A stretch of 60,639 bases of DNA. It comes from Pseudomonadota bacterium (lineage in GTDB: Bacteria; Pseudomonadota; Gammaproteobacteria; Acidiferrobacterales; UBA6901). Position numbers and translations under genes: made by a program. The notes under the pieces are model-generated. The model was not told the DNA's origin, did no database searches, and was given only the letters and a program-made list of their open reading frames with translations. The stretch covers positions 1 to 60,639 of the forward strand of contig JAJYEE010000015.1 of assembly GCA_021790335.1 (NCBI GenBank). The letters are read 5' to 3'. Shown in pieces: positions 17,222 through 28,742 of the stretch. The number at the start of each line of letters is the position of its first letter. The stretch's first letter is position 1.

Positions 17222-18480
17222 CCGAACACCTCCTTTGCTCTGTAAATCCCGGCCACCAGCGCATCGACCTCCTCGCGGGTGTTGTACAGCGCGAACGAGG
17301 CGCGCGCCGTGGCAGGCACGCAGTAACGCTGCATGACTGGCATGGCGCAATGGTGTCCCACGCGAACGGCGACACCCTGCATGTCAAGAATGGTGCCCAC
17401 ATCGTGTGCATGGACACCGTCCAGTACGAAAGACAGGATTCCGGTCTTTTCTGGCGCCGTACCTATGATGCGCAGCCCCGGTATCCGGCTGATTGCCGCG
17501 GTGGCCAGCATGAGCAGCTCCTGCTCGTGCCTGCCAATTGCCTCGCTGCCGAGCGCATCGACGTAATCAATCGCTGCGCCCAGGCCGATGGCACCGGCGA
17601 TATCGGGCGTTCCGGCCTCGAATCGCAACGGGGGGTCGAGATAGCTGGTACGGTCAAAGCTGACGTGCTTCACCATTTCGCCGCCGCCCTGATAGGGGGG
17701 CATCTCCTGGAGCAGCGCCCTCTTCGCATAAAGCACGCCAATCCCGGTCGGTCCGTACAGCTTGTGGCCGGAGAAGGCGTAGAAGTCGCAATCCAGATCG
17801 CGCACATCCACCGGGAGATGTGCCACCGCCTGGGCTCCATCCACCAACACCAGGGCGCCCACCTCGTGGGCCTGGGATATCATCCGCTTTACAGGATTGA
17901 TGGTCCCGAGTGCGTTGGAGCAATGGGACACTGCCACCAGGCGGGTGCGCCGGCCCAGAATCTGCGCATACCCTTCGGCCGAAAGCACTCCATTGTTCTC
18001 GACCGGAACAATGCGCAGCTGCGCGCCTGTCTGCCCGCACAGCATCTGCCACGGAACGATATTCGAATGATGCTCCGTTTCCGTGATGACGACCTCGTCG
18101 TCGGGACGCAGATTTGTGCGGCCCCAGCTCTGCGCCACCAAATTGATGCCCTCGGTGGTGCCGCGCACGAATACGATCTCCTGCACCGACGGCGCGTTCA
18201 GGAATTTCCGCACCTTTTCGCGCGCGGTCTCATAGGCGGCGGTCGCCCGCTCGCTGAGGGCATGCACGCCGCGATGGACATTGGCATTGTCGCTGCGGTA
18301 GTAACGATCCAGGGTCTCGATGACCTGCCGCGGCTTCTGGGTGGTCGCCGCGTTGTCAAGATACACCAGCGGCTGGCCGTGCACAGTCTGGTGCAGGGCG
18401 GGAAAATCCGCGCGCACACGTTGCACGTCGAGCGCATCGACTCGCGCCGCGCTGTGCCTCTTGCCTGCGGCTGTTGTCAT
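17218..18480 (-). CDS. sufS: SufS cysteine desulfurase
   Basis: PLP-dependent enzyme that takes sulfur from L-cysteine as a persulfide for Fe-S cluster assembly. The 420 residues include the N-terminal VYLDNAATTQKP, the PLP lysine in SGHKLYGPTGIG (about residue 238) and the active-site cysteine in RVGHHCAMP (about 376). The type II (SufS) form is indicated by the short active-site loop. Both ends overlap neighbours by four bases (ATGA with sufD and sufU), so translation is coupled along the operon. Confidence 0.95.
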   Translation of the reverse strand: MTTAAGKRHSAARVDALDVQRVRADFPALHQTVHGQPLVYLDNAATTQKPRQVIETLDRYYRSDNANVHRGVHALSERATAAYETAREKVRKFLNAPSVQEIVFVRGTTEGINLVAQSWGRTNLRPDDEVVITETEHHSNIVPWQMLCGQTGAQLRIVPVENNGVLSAEGYAQILGRRTRLVAVSHCSNALGTINPVKRMISQAHEVGALVLVDGAQAVAHLPVDVRDLDCDFYAFSGHKLYGPTGIGVLYAKRALLQEMPPYQGGGEMVKHVSFDRTSYLDPPLRFEAGTPDIAGAIGLGAAIDYVDALGSEAIGRHEQELLMLATAAISRIPGLRIIGTAPEKTGILSFVLDGVHAHDVGTILDMQGVAVRVGHHCAMPVMQRYCVPATARASFALYNTREEVDALVAGIYRAKEVFG

Positions 18481-19807
18481 GTGTGCACCTCGCGCGGCGC
18501 GAACCGCCGCATGGCAGCGGCAAGACGGAGCTCGATCCGTGCCCGCAGCGGCGCCAGCCGTACCCGGTCCAGAACCTCGCGCGCGAACGCAAAGGTGAGC
18601 AGATCGCGCGCATCGGCGTCACTCAGGGCACGCGCCCGAAGATAGAACAGCGCATTTTCATCGAGCTGTCCGACGGTTGCACCATGAGAACACATGACGT
18701 CATCGGCATAGATTTCCAGCTGCGGCTGGCTGTCGACCTCGGCATCGCGCGACAGCAGCAGGTTGTCGTTAACCTGGCGCGCGTCGCTTTTCTGGGCACC
18801 CGGGCGCACGATAATGCGCCCCCGGAACACCGTCCGGCCGCGCCCGGACAGCACACCGCGGTAGAATTCACGGCTCGTGCAGTGCGGTTGGGCATGATCG
18901 ATATGCGTATGGTTGTCGATGTGCTGCCTGTCGGTGGCGAGGTAGAGGCCATTGAAATGGCACTCCCCTCCGCTGTCCGCGAGCACTGCGCGCAGATCAT
19001 TGCGGACCAGCCGTCCGCCGAGATCCAGCGCATGAGTGGTGACCCGGCTGGACCGGTTGATCTGCATGTGCACGCCGCTGACGTGAAACGCCGTACGGTT
19101 CTCCTCCTGCACGCGGTAATGTTCCACCGTGGCGTTGTCCGCTGCGAAGATTTCGGTCAGGCTGTTCGTGAAATACGCCATATCCCCGACCGCCGCGTAA
19201 TGCTCGACGATCGTGACCTGGCTGTCCCTTTCAGCAATGATCAGGTTGCGCGGCAGCAGCAGCGCCGCGCTGGCCGTTGCCAGATACAGCACATGGATGG
19301 GCTGCTCCATCCTGGTTCCGGCATTAAGACGGATGAAGGCGCCATCGGACAGAAGCGCGGTGTTGAGCGCGATGAAGCCGTGGCTATCGTCCGGGAGGTA
19401 TCGCCCCAAATGTGCTGCGGGCAGCTGCGGCTCGCTGTTCAGGGCATAGGCGAGGGTTGTTACCGTCGCGCCTTTGGGCACACCGCCAAGATCCGAAAGC
19501 GACGCGCTGAAGCGGCCATCGATGAACACCAGCCGTGGTCCGGAAACGCCATCGAGCCGGAACTGACCGGCATCCGGGATCAGAGGGGTTGCCGCATCGA
19601 GAGGCAGAGGCATGAAGGCGGCGCGCTCAATGGGGCGCACATCAGTATATTTCCAGTCTTCATCCTGCTGCAGAGGAAATCCCAAATCGGCGAAACGGGC
19701 GACGGCCGACTCCCTGAGCGTGCGCAACCATGCCGCTTCACGCGCGACGTCGTTACGCTCGTGCATGACCTGCACGTATCTGGCTGCGGTGTCTGGCGCA
19801 GGGTTGC

Positions 19808-19811
<4 letters not shown>
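18477..19811 (-). CDS. sufD: SufD, scaffold subunit of the SufBCD complex
   Basis: A 444-residue beta-helix protein that pairs with SufB and two SufC to form the cluster scaffold. Family features include the N-terminal helical segment ending in EDWKYTDVRPI, the central repeats, and the C-terminal CSHGATVGQLDENALFYL motif with RARALSDADARDLL. Start and stop overlap sufC and sufS by four bases. SufD length varies; this is typical. The conserved His and Cys near the C-terminus are kept. Confidence 0.93.
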
Positions 19812-20581
<770 letters not shown>

Positions 20582-20621
20582 TCTGTTCTCCTGTGCGCCG
20601 CGCCGTTGGGCACCGGCCATG

Positions 20622-22070
<1,449 letters not shown>

Positions 22071-22169
22071 GGCAACCTCTGCAATGACTCTGGCCGGCAC
22101 GACGGCCACGGACGGATCGTGGCCTGCTACCGCGGTCGGGGGAAATTCCGACTTTATCGGTCGGGAAAT

Positions 22170-22209
22170 AGAATACGAAACCAGACTATAATAGTCAACT
22201 ATTATAGTC
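22170..22209 (-). promoter_or_regulatory. suf operon promoter with overlapping IscR-like double palindrome
   Basis: On the minus strand TTGACT (22193-22198) and TATTCT (22170-22175) are 17 bases apart, a good sigma-70 promoter. The -35 lies in a perfect inverted repeat, 22184-22209: arms GACTATAATAGT and ACTATTATAGTC with a CA spacer. The segment from GACT to TAT (22184-22202) fits the right part of the E. coli type 1 IscR site exactly, and the other half fits with one mismatch. A Rrf2-family repressor (IscR or SufR-like) is therefore likely. No such gene is in the window. Confidence 0.7.
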
Positions 22210-22410
22210 GGGGCGAACCCGAATCGATTGTGGATAGAGGATAAAATACCGGTCGAATCAACATCTTGTTCGGGATTGGGTGGCCTAAACGATTGATGCG
22301 GAACGGGGGCAGGGGATTTGGCGCCCCAGGGTCCTTTTTCGGATGTACGGCCTGTTTAAGGAGGTGAGACCGGGGGATTCGCAACAGACCGAGAGACCCT
22401 CCCCAGCCGC
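22210..22410. other. Intergenic stretch between suf promoter and rimI
   Basis: About 200 bases of noticeably lower GC than the surroundings, with no open frame of interest. Together with the suf leader (22071-22169) it makes a gene-free gap of 340 bases. No clear terminator for rimI was found. Confidence 0.4.
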
Positions 22411-22875
22411 TTAGAGGTCGCGTGCCAGAATGATGGCGTCTTCTCGTCCCTTGCGCGCCGGATAATAGCCCCGGCGCGTTCCGATTTCATGGAATCCGAG
22501 CTTGCTGTAGACGTGATACGCCACCGGGTTCGAAACGCGCACCTCCAGCAACGCGGTCTTGGCATGACGCGTGCGAGCAATTTCCAGCATCTGCGAGGTC
22601 AGTTCGGTGCCGTAACCCTTTCCCTGACTCTGTGGATGAATGCAGATATTCAGCAAGTGACATTCGCCCGCGCCTAGCGACATGATCCCATGGCCAATGA
22701 CGCCGCTGCTGCCGCCGAGGACCTTACAGACATAGCCGAACCGGATGCAGTCTCGGAAGATGCCGAAAGTCCACGGAAATTCATAGGCGGCGAGCTCCAC
22801 TTCCATGACCATCGAGAGGTCTTCTTCGCGCATGTTGCGCAGCCGTATCTGACGCCGGAAGGCGACGGCGCTCAC
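22411..22875 (-). CDS. rimI: RimI, ribosomal protein S18 alanine N-acetyltransferase
   Basis: A 154-residue GNAT acetyltransferase. It has the acetyl-CoA site pattern HPQSQGKGYGTELT (R/Q-x-x-G-x-G/A) and the RimI-type segment LEVRVSNPVAYHVYSKLGF ending in GRRGYYPA-like residues. In E. coli RimI acetylates the N-terminal Ala of S18. GTG at 22875 is preferred: it overlaps the stop of the glycosylase gene by four bases (GTGA). RimI next to a uracil-DNA glycosylase is a common pair. Confidence 0.88.
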   Translation of the reverse strand: MSAVAFRRQIRLRNMREEDLSMVMEVELAAYEFPWTFGIFRDCIRFGYVCKVLGGSSGVIGHGIMSLGAGECHLLNICIHPQSQGKGYGTELTSQMLEIARTRHAKTALLEVRVSNPVAYHVYSKLGFHEIGTRRGYYPARKGREDAIILARDL

Positions 22876-23627
22876 GAAGCAGCCTCCACGAGCCTCCGTG
22901 CCAGGCACAGGTCTTCCCAGGCCTTGCGTTTGTCGGCCGGATTGCGCAGCAGGTATGCCGGATGGTAGGTCACAATCAACGGAATGTCGTGATAGTTCAG
23001 CTGCTGACCGCGCAGTTTGCCGAGCGCCAGTTCCGTCCTGAGCAGACTGTGTGCGGCATGCCGCCCGAGGGCGACGATCATGCGCGGCCGGATCAACTCG
23101 ATCTGGCGCACGAGATAGGGTTCACATTGCTGCACTTCGTCGGGCTGAGGATCGCGGTTATTGGGTGGGCGGCATTTGAGCACATTGGCGATGTACACTT
23201 CTTCGCGCGTGAGCCCGGTGGCAAACAGCATTGCGTTGAGCAGTTGGCCGGCCCGTCCCACGAACGGCTCGCCCTGTCGGTCCTCTTCGGAGCCCGGCGC
23301 CTCTCCAATGAACATCCACCGCGCATGGCGGTTCCCCGTACCGAAAACGGTCCGGGTACGCTCCAGATGCAGACGGCATTTCGTGCAGCCGCTAACCGCC
23401 TGTTCCAGTGCCCCCCAGTCCATTCCGGCAACTGCGGGCTGTCCGCAGCCCGCGGCAGGCGGAATCGGCGATTGCTCACCCTCCACGCGAACCGCCCCCC
23501 CGGGCGACAACCCGCAGTTTTCCGTGGCTCCGGGACCCGGATACGCGGCATGCCGGGTGCGACGCTCCCATGCCCGGATACCCATGGCCGCCAGATACTG
23601 TCTTCTGAGGTTGTCGTGCAAAACCAT
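22872..23627 (-). CDS. Uracil-DNA glycosylase, family 4 (Fe-S type)
   Basis: Removes uracil from DNA in base-excision repair. The 251-residue protein has a variable Pro/Gly-rich N-terminus (1-70), then the core with CTKCRLHLERT, motif A GEAPGSEEDRQGEPFVGRAG, VLKCRPPNNRDP and motif B HPAYLLRNP. The cysteines CTKC, KC and the one in QQCEPYL would hold a [4Fe-4S] cluster as in family 4 enzymes. The N-terminal extension is as found in many proteobacterial homologues. It is coupled to rimI by overlap. Confidence 0.9.
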   Translation of the reverse strand: MVLHDNLRRQYLAAMGIRAWERRTRHAAYPGPGATENCGLSPGGAVRVEGEQSPIPPAAGCGQPAVAGMDWGALEQAVSGCTKCRLHLERTRTVFGTGNRHARWMFIGEAPGSEEDRQGEPFVGRAGQLLNAMLFATGLTREEVYIANVLKCRPPNNRDPQPDEVQQCEPYLVRQIELIRPRMIVALGRHAAHSLLRTELALGKLRGQQLNYHDIPLIVTYHPAYLLRNPADKRKAWEDLCLARRLVEAAS

Positions 23628-23772
23628 ACGGAAAGGATAGCGCGGCTGTGATCGAACACAAAACCGTCAAGACCACGGCACGTCACCGATTGACGGTTTC
23701 CGTTGCCCGGCCATCTGCCCGACACCATCGGGATGGGTGCCGCCACCCGGCCCGGCGTCTCGCCGCATGACA

Positions 23773-23802
23773 CGGGCTGCGGCCGACCACGGCCGCAGCC
23801 CG
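23773..23802 (-). terminator. Strong GC hairpin after leuA
   Basis: A perfect 13-base-pair stem (CGGGCTGCGGCCG, 23773-23785; loop 23786-23789; 23790-23802) begins 18 bases past the leuA stop. On the leuA transcript no U-tract follows, so it may be a rho-assisted terminator or a 3' stabiliser rather than a classic intrinsic terminator. Confidence 0.55.
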
Positions 23803-23819
23803 CGACGGACGCGCCTGGC

Positions 23820-25367
23820 TCAGATCGGCGTTCCGGCCTGCGGATGCGCGCGATCAGCGGGAAGCACCAGTTTGTTCAGCGCGTTGAGATAGGCTTTGGC
23901 CGATGCGATGACGATATCGGTGTCGGCTCCGTGGCCGTTGACGATCCGTCCCGCCCGCTCCAGTCGCACGGTCACCTCTCCCTGCGAATCGGTTCCGCTA
24001 GTTATGTTATTGACCGAGTAGAGAAGCAGTTGCGCTTCGCTTCCGACCACCGCCTCGATGGCCCGAAACGAGGCGTCGACGGGACCGCCGCCATCCGCGT
24101 CCGCGGACTTCTGTGCACCCTGTACCGAAAGGGTTACCGCGGCATGCGGCCGCACACCAGTTTCCGAACATACTTTTAGGCTCATGAGCCGATACTGCTC
24201 GTCGATACCCTCGAGCCCCTCCTCCGTAACCAGTGCCTGGATGTCCTCGTCGAATATCTCGTGCTTCTTGTCCGCAAGATCCTTGAAGCGCTCGAAAGCA
24301 GAGTTGAACTCTTCGTCGGTCTTGAACCCGATGCCGAGTTCCTTCAGGCGCGTACGGAATGCGTTGCGTCCCGAGTGCTTGCCGAGCACCATGCGGTTCG
24401 CGACCCAGCCTACATCCTCGGCGCGCATGATTTCGTAAGTCTCGCGCTTCTTGATCACTCCGTCCTGGTGGATTCCGGATTCGTGGGCGAAAGCATTGGC
24501 ACCCACGATCGCCTTGTTCGGCTGCACGGCGAATCCGGTGATGTTCGACACCAGTCGGCTGGCAGGCACGATCTGGGTCGTATCAATGCGTGTGTCGCAG
24601 GAAAACAGGTCGCGGCGGGTGCGGACCGCCATGACCACTTCCTCCAACGCCGCATTGCCGGCACGCTCTCCGAGGCCATTGATCGTACACTCGACCTGAC
24701 GTGCACCGTTAAGCACGGCCGAAAGCGAGTTGGCCACCGCCAGGCCCAGATCGTTATGGCAGTGCACGGAAAACACCGCCTTGTCGGAATTGGGCACACG
24801 CTCGCGCAATGTCCTGATGAGGTCGCCGAACTGGCCAGGGAGATTATAGCCGACGGTATCCGGGATATTGACGGTACGTGCACCGGCGGTGATCACGGCC
24901 TCCAGCACGCGGCACAGAAAATCGGTCTCGGAGCGTCCGGCATCCTCGGGCGAGAATTCCACATCATCCGTGAACTGGCGCGCGTACTTTACTGCCTTGA
25001 CCGCATCCTCAAGGACCTGCGCCGGCTCCATGCGCAGCTTCTCGCGCATGTGTATCGGCGAGGTCGCGATGAAGGTATGGATGCGGCCTGAACGGGCCGG
25101 CTTGATGGCCTCGGCCGCCCGGTCGATGTCCCTGACGATCGCGCGCGCGAGCGCGCATACCGTGCTGTCCTTGATTTCCTGCGCTACCGCCCTGACTGCC
25201 TCGAAATCCCCGGGGCTGGCAATGGGGAAACCCGCCTCGATGACATCGACACGCAGGCGCTCGAGATTTCTCGCAATCCGCACCTTCTCGTCACGGGTCA
25301 TTGATGCGCCGGGGCTCTGCTCCCCGTCTCGCAACGTCGTATCGAACACGATCAACTGGTCGTTCAT
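23820..25367 (-). CDS. leuA: 2-Isopropylmalate synthase
   Basis: First committed enzyme of leucine synthesis, joining acetyl-CoA and 2-oxoisovalerate. The 515-residue protein begins with [17 protein letters not shown], has the metal-binding [15 protein letters not shown] (HxH) and the [17 protein letters not shown] segment, and ends with the LeuA dimer/allosteric domain (about 390-500; [14 protein letters not shown]) used for leucine feedback. This domain and the length favour LeuA over homocitrate or citramalate synthase. It is the last gene of the ilv-psd-pssA-leuA run but seems to have its own promoter and a structured leader. Confidence 0.95.
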   Translation of the reverse strand: MNDQLIVFDTTLRDGEQSPGASMTRDEKVRIARNLERLRVDVIEAGFPIASPGDFEAVRAVAQEIKDSTVCALARAIVRDIDRAAEAIKPARSGRIHTFIATSPIHMREKLRMEPAQVLEDAVKAVKYARQFTDDVEFSPEDAGRSETDFLCRVLEAVITAGARTVNIPDTVGYNLPGQFGDLIRTLRERVPNSDKAVFSVHCHNDLGLAVANSLSAVLNGARQVECTINGLGERAGNAALEEVVMAVRTRRDLFSCDTRIDTTQIVPASRLVSNITGFAVQPNKAIVGANAFAHESGIHQDGVIKKRETYEIMRAEDVGWVANRMVLGKHSGRNAFRTRLKELGIGFKTDEEFNSAFERFKDLADKKHEIFDEDIQALVTEEGLEGIDEQYRLMSLKVCSETGVRPHAAVTLSVQGAQKSADADGGGPVDASFRAIEAVVGSEAQLLLYSVNNITSGTDSQGEVTVRLERAGRIVNGHGADTDIVIASAKAYLNALNKLVLPADRAHPQAGTPI

Positions 25368-25381
25368 CCTGCGTTCTCCTC

Positions 25382-25588
25382 GCAGGTACCCCTTCGGGTT
25401 CCTGCCGGCATTCGTTCAACAATGGGTGTCTGGTTGCGTGTTTTAGTCCTCGCCAGGAACAAGTCGGAGTCTTATGCGCTTGCGCGCAGCAGTCGGCAGG
25501 AAAGAGGGCAGGAACCCAGACGGGCGCAACTCCCGCGGGAGCGGGACGCTAGATTGAAACTCCGGGAACGGAGGGTATCGGTAACCAT
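25382..25588 (-). promoter_or_regulatory. Structured leader of leuA with two mutually exclusive hairpins
   Basis: Three segments read on the transcript: A (25507-25517, GGGTTCCTGCC), B (25396-25405, GCAGGAACCC) and C (25382-25391, GGGTACCTGC). A pairs perfectly with B, and B pairs with C with one mismatch around a GAAG loop. The B-C stem ends one base before the leuA AGGAG ribosome site (25376-25380). A 38-codon frame (25472-25588, MVTDTLRSR...) contains six Leu codons, including CTG CTG near its end, and spans segment A. This resembles attenuation or translational control. Structure is inferred by eye. Confidence 0.4.
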
Positions 25589-25595
25589 GTCGATA

Positions 25596-25623
25596 AATAT
25601 AAACCAGGAAAGCCGATTTTCAA
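25596..25623 (-). promoter_or_regulatory. Candidate leuA promoter
   Basis: TTGAAA (25618-25623, overlapping the pssA stop) and TATATT (25596-25601) are 16 bases apart on the minus strand. Transcription would start near 25589, just ahead of the ATG of the 38-codon leader frame, which would then be leaderless. Confidence 0.5.
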
Positions 25624-26396
25624 AGTCTCGGACCGCCAACCTCGCGGTGGCTCAGGCGACGGTAGAACCGGAAGGACGCCAGCAGCGGGCCCGACAGGGA
25701 GTAAAACAGAAACATGATAAACAACACCTGCGGTGGATCGAGCGATATCAGCACAAACACGAGTACCACAGCGAGAATCGCGACGAACGAGACACGTCCC
25801 TTGAGATCCAGGTATTTGAAGCTGAAGTAGCGGATGTTGCTGACCATGGCGGCGGCGGCAAAGACGGTGAAGCCGAGGGCCACAAAGCGCCAGTCCTTGC
25901 CCGTCGCGCCGTAGCTGTGCAGCGTCCACACCAGACCGACCACCAATGCCGCGGCCGAGGGGCTCGGCAGTCCCTGGAAATTATGGCTGTCGGAGTGGCC
26001 CAGCTGGGTGTTGAACCGGGCGAGCCGCAGCGCCGCTGCCGCGGCATATAGAAACGCCGCCAGCCAGCCGAGCTTGCCCAGGCCCGACAGGGCCCATTCG
26101 TAGATCACCAGCGCCGGTGCCAGACCAAACGATACCATGTCCGAAAGACTGTCATACTCGGCACCGAAATCGCTCTCGGTATGGGTCCAGCGTGCGACCC
26201 GCCCGTCCAGACCGTCCATGATCATGGCAATGAAGACCGCGACCGGTGCATGCCCGAATCGGCCATTCATCGCCTGCACGATGGCGTAGAAGCCCGCAAA
26301 CAGACTGGCCGTGGTAAACAGGTTGGGCAGTATATAAATGCCCTTGCGCTCGTGCTTTTCTTGCACCCCATCGTCCCGTGCGTTGTCTGCCTTCAT
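25620..26396 (-). CDS. pssA: CDP-diacylglycerol-serine O-phosphatidyltransferase
   Basis: Makes phosphatidylserine from CDP-diacylglycerol and serine in the inner membrane. The 258-residue protein has the CDP-alcohol phosphotransferase motif, DGLDGRVARWTHTESDFG followed by EYDSLSD, near residue 60, and about seven membrane helices (for example LFTTASLFAGFYAIVQAM). This is the type II integral-membrane form, unlike the E. coli PLD-like enzyme. It follows psd by 45 bases, so the two steps of phosphatidylethanolamine synthesis are encoded together. Confidence 0.93.
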   Translation of the reverse strand: MKADNARDDGVQEKHERKGIYILPNLFTTASLFAGFYAIVQAMNGRFGHAPVAVFIAMIMDGLDGRVARWTHTESDFGAEYDSLSDMVSFGLAPALVIYEWALSGLGKLGWLAAFLYAAAAALRLARFNTQLGHSDSHNFQGLPSPSAAALVVGLVWTLHSYGATGKDWRFVALGFTVFAAAAMVSNIRYFSFKYLDLKGRVSFVAILAVVLVFVLISLDPPQVLFIMFLFYSLSGPLLASFRFYRRLSHREVGGPRL

Positions 26397-26441
26397 AACG
26401 AAGAATCTAGCATATATAAAGCTGTCCGCCCGAATATCGGG

Positions 26442-27098
26442 TCATTGCGGGAGAAACCCGAGGATATCCCGGCCACCTGCCACCCGGTCGCCGAGGGCCA
26501 CGCGGACCTCGCAGGCAGTCGGAAGATAGACGTCGACGCGCGACCCGAAACGGATGAAGCCGTAGCGTTCGCCACGTTGCACCCGGACTCCTTCCTGGAC
26601 GTAGCACAGGATACGACGCGCGATGAGCCCGGCGACCTGCACGACCACGACCTCGCTGCCCTCGTCGGTGCGTATCAACAGCGCATTGCGCTCGTTGTCG
26701 CGCGAGGCCTTGTCGAGGGCGGCATTGACGAAGCTGCCGGGGTGATACCAGCGGCCCTCGATCGCTCCGGATACCGGAATGCGGTTGGCATGGACGTTGA
26801 ACACGTTCATGAAGATGCTCACGCGCCGGGCGGTGCGGTCGAGGTAAGGGTCGCGGACCTCGTCGATCGCGATGACCCGACCGTCGGCCGGGCATATGAT
26901 CGCCCCCGCCGCCTGCGGAATGCGTCGCGGCGGATCGCGGAAAAACTGGATGACGAACAGGCACAGCAACCAGGGCAGCAGCGCCCACAACCCGCCCGCC
27001 AGCCACTGAACGATCGCGGCGACCGCCACGGCGACTGCAACATGGACCCAGCCCTCCCGGGCCAGGATGAACTGGCGCGGACGCTCAGTCATGGACAC
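26442..27098 (-). CDS. psd: Phosphatidylserine decarboxylase, short form
   Basis: Converts phosphatidylserine to phosphatidylethanolamine, using a pyruvoyl group made by self-cleavage. The 218 residues have an N-terminal membrane hairpin (VAVAVAVAAIVQWLAGG and LLPWLLCLFVIQFF), the FRDPPRRIP motif, the histidine of NVFNVHANRIPVSG and the C-terminal cleavage site FGSRVDVYLP, where the Ser becomes the pyruvoyl residue. This is the short, archaeal-like PSD-B type rather than the LGST type of E. coli. It lies between ilvC and pssA. Confidence 0.92.
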   Translation of the reverse strand: MSMTERPRQFILAREGWVHVAVAVAVAAIVQWLAGGLWALLPWLLCLFVIQFFRDPPRRIPQAAGAIICPADGRVIAIDEVRDPYLDRTARRVSIFMNVFNVHANRIPVSGAIEGRWYHPGSFVNAALDKASRDNERNALLIRTDEGSEVVVVQVAGLIARRILCYVQEGVRVQRGERYGFIRFGSRVDVYLPTACEVRVALGDRVAGGRDILGFLPQ

Positions 27099-27128
27099 AT
27101 CCGCCGGCGCACGGGCAATGCAGATATT

Positions 27129-28250
<1,122 letters not shown>

Positions 28251-28742
28251 CTACAGGTGCAGCCCCTTGTCGCCGCGGGCGATGGCGGACGGTCCCGACC
28301 GGACCACCTCGATTATACCCGTCTTTCCCAGCGTCTGGAGGAACGCATCCAGCTTGTCCCCGGTACCAGTGAGCTCGATCGTGTAGGCTCTATCCGTCAC
28401 ATCGATGATCCGGCCACGGAATATATCGGACAGGCGCTTCACTTCCTCGCGCGCGCCATCGGTTGCCTCGACCTTGATCAACAGCATCTCGCGCTCGATG
28501 TGCGCGCCTTCCGTCAGGTCTACGAGCTTGACCACGTCCAGCAGCTTGTTGAGCTGCTTGGTGATCTGTTCGATGATCTCGTCGGATCCGCGCGTCACCA
28601 GAGTCATACGCGAAAGCGTCGGATCTTCGGTTGCCGCGACGGTCAGCGATTCTATGTTATAGCCGCGCGCCGAAAACAGTCCGGCCACGCGCGACAGCGC
28701 ACCCGATTCGTTCTCCAGCAGAAGCGATATGATGTGGCGCAT
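28251..28742 (-). CDS. ilvN: Acetolactate synthase small (regulatory) subunit
   Basis: A 163-residue regulatory subunit that gives valine feedback inhibition to the large subunit. The N-terminal ACT domain is plain (ISLLLENESGALSRVAGLF, then GYNIESLTVA), followed by VTRGSDEIIEQITKQLNKLLDVVKV-like residues and the C-terminal domain. Its length matches IlvH rather than the shorter E. coli IlvN. The ATG overlaps the large-subunit stop codon by one base (TAATG), indicating coupled translation. Confidence 0.94.
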   Translation of the reverse strand: MRHIISLLLENESGALSRVAGLFSARGYNIESLTVAATEDPTLSRMTLVTRGSDEIIEQITKQLNKLLDVVKLVDLTEGAHIEREMLLIKVEATDGAREEVKRLSDIFRGRIIDVTDRAYTIELTGTGDKLDAFLQTLGKTGIIEVVRSGPSAIARGDKGLHL

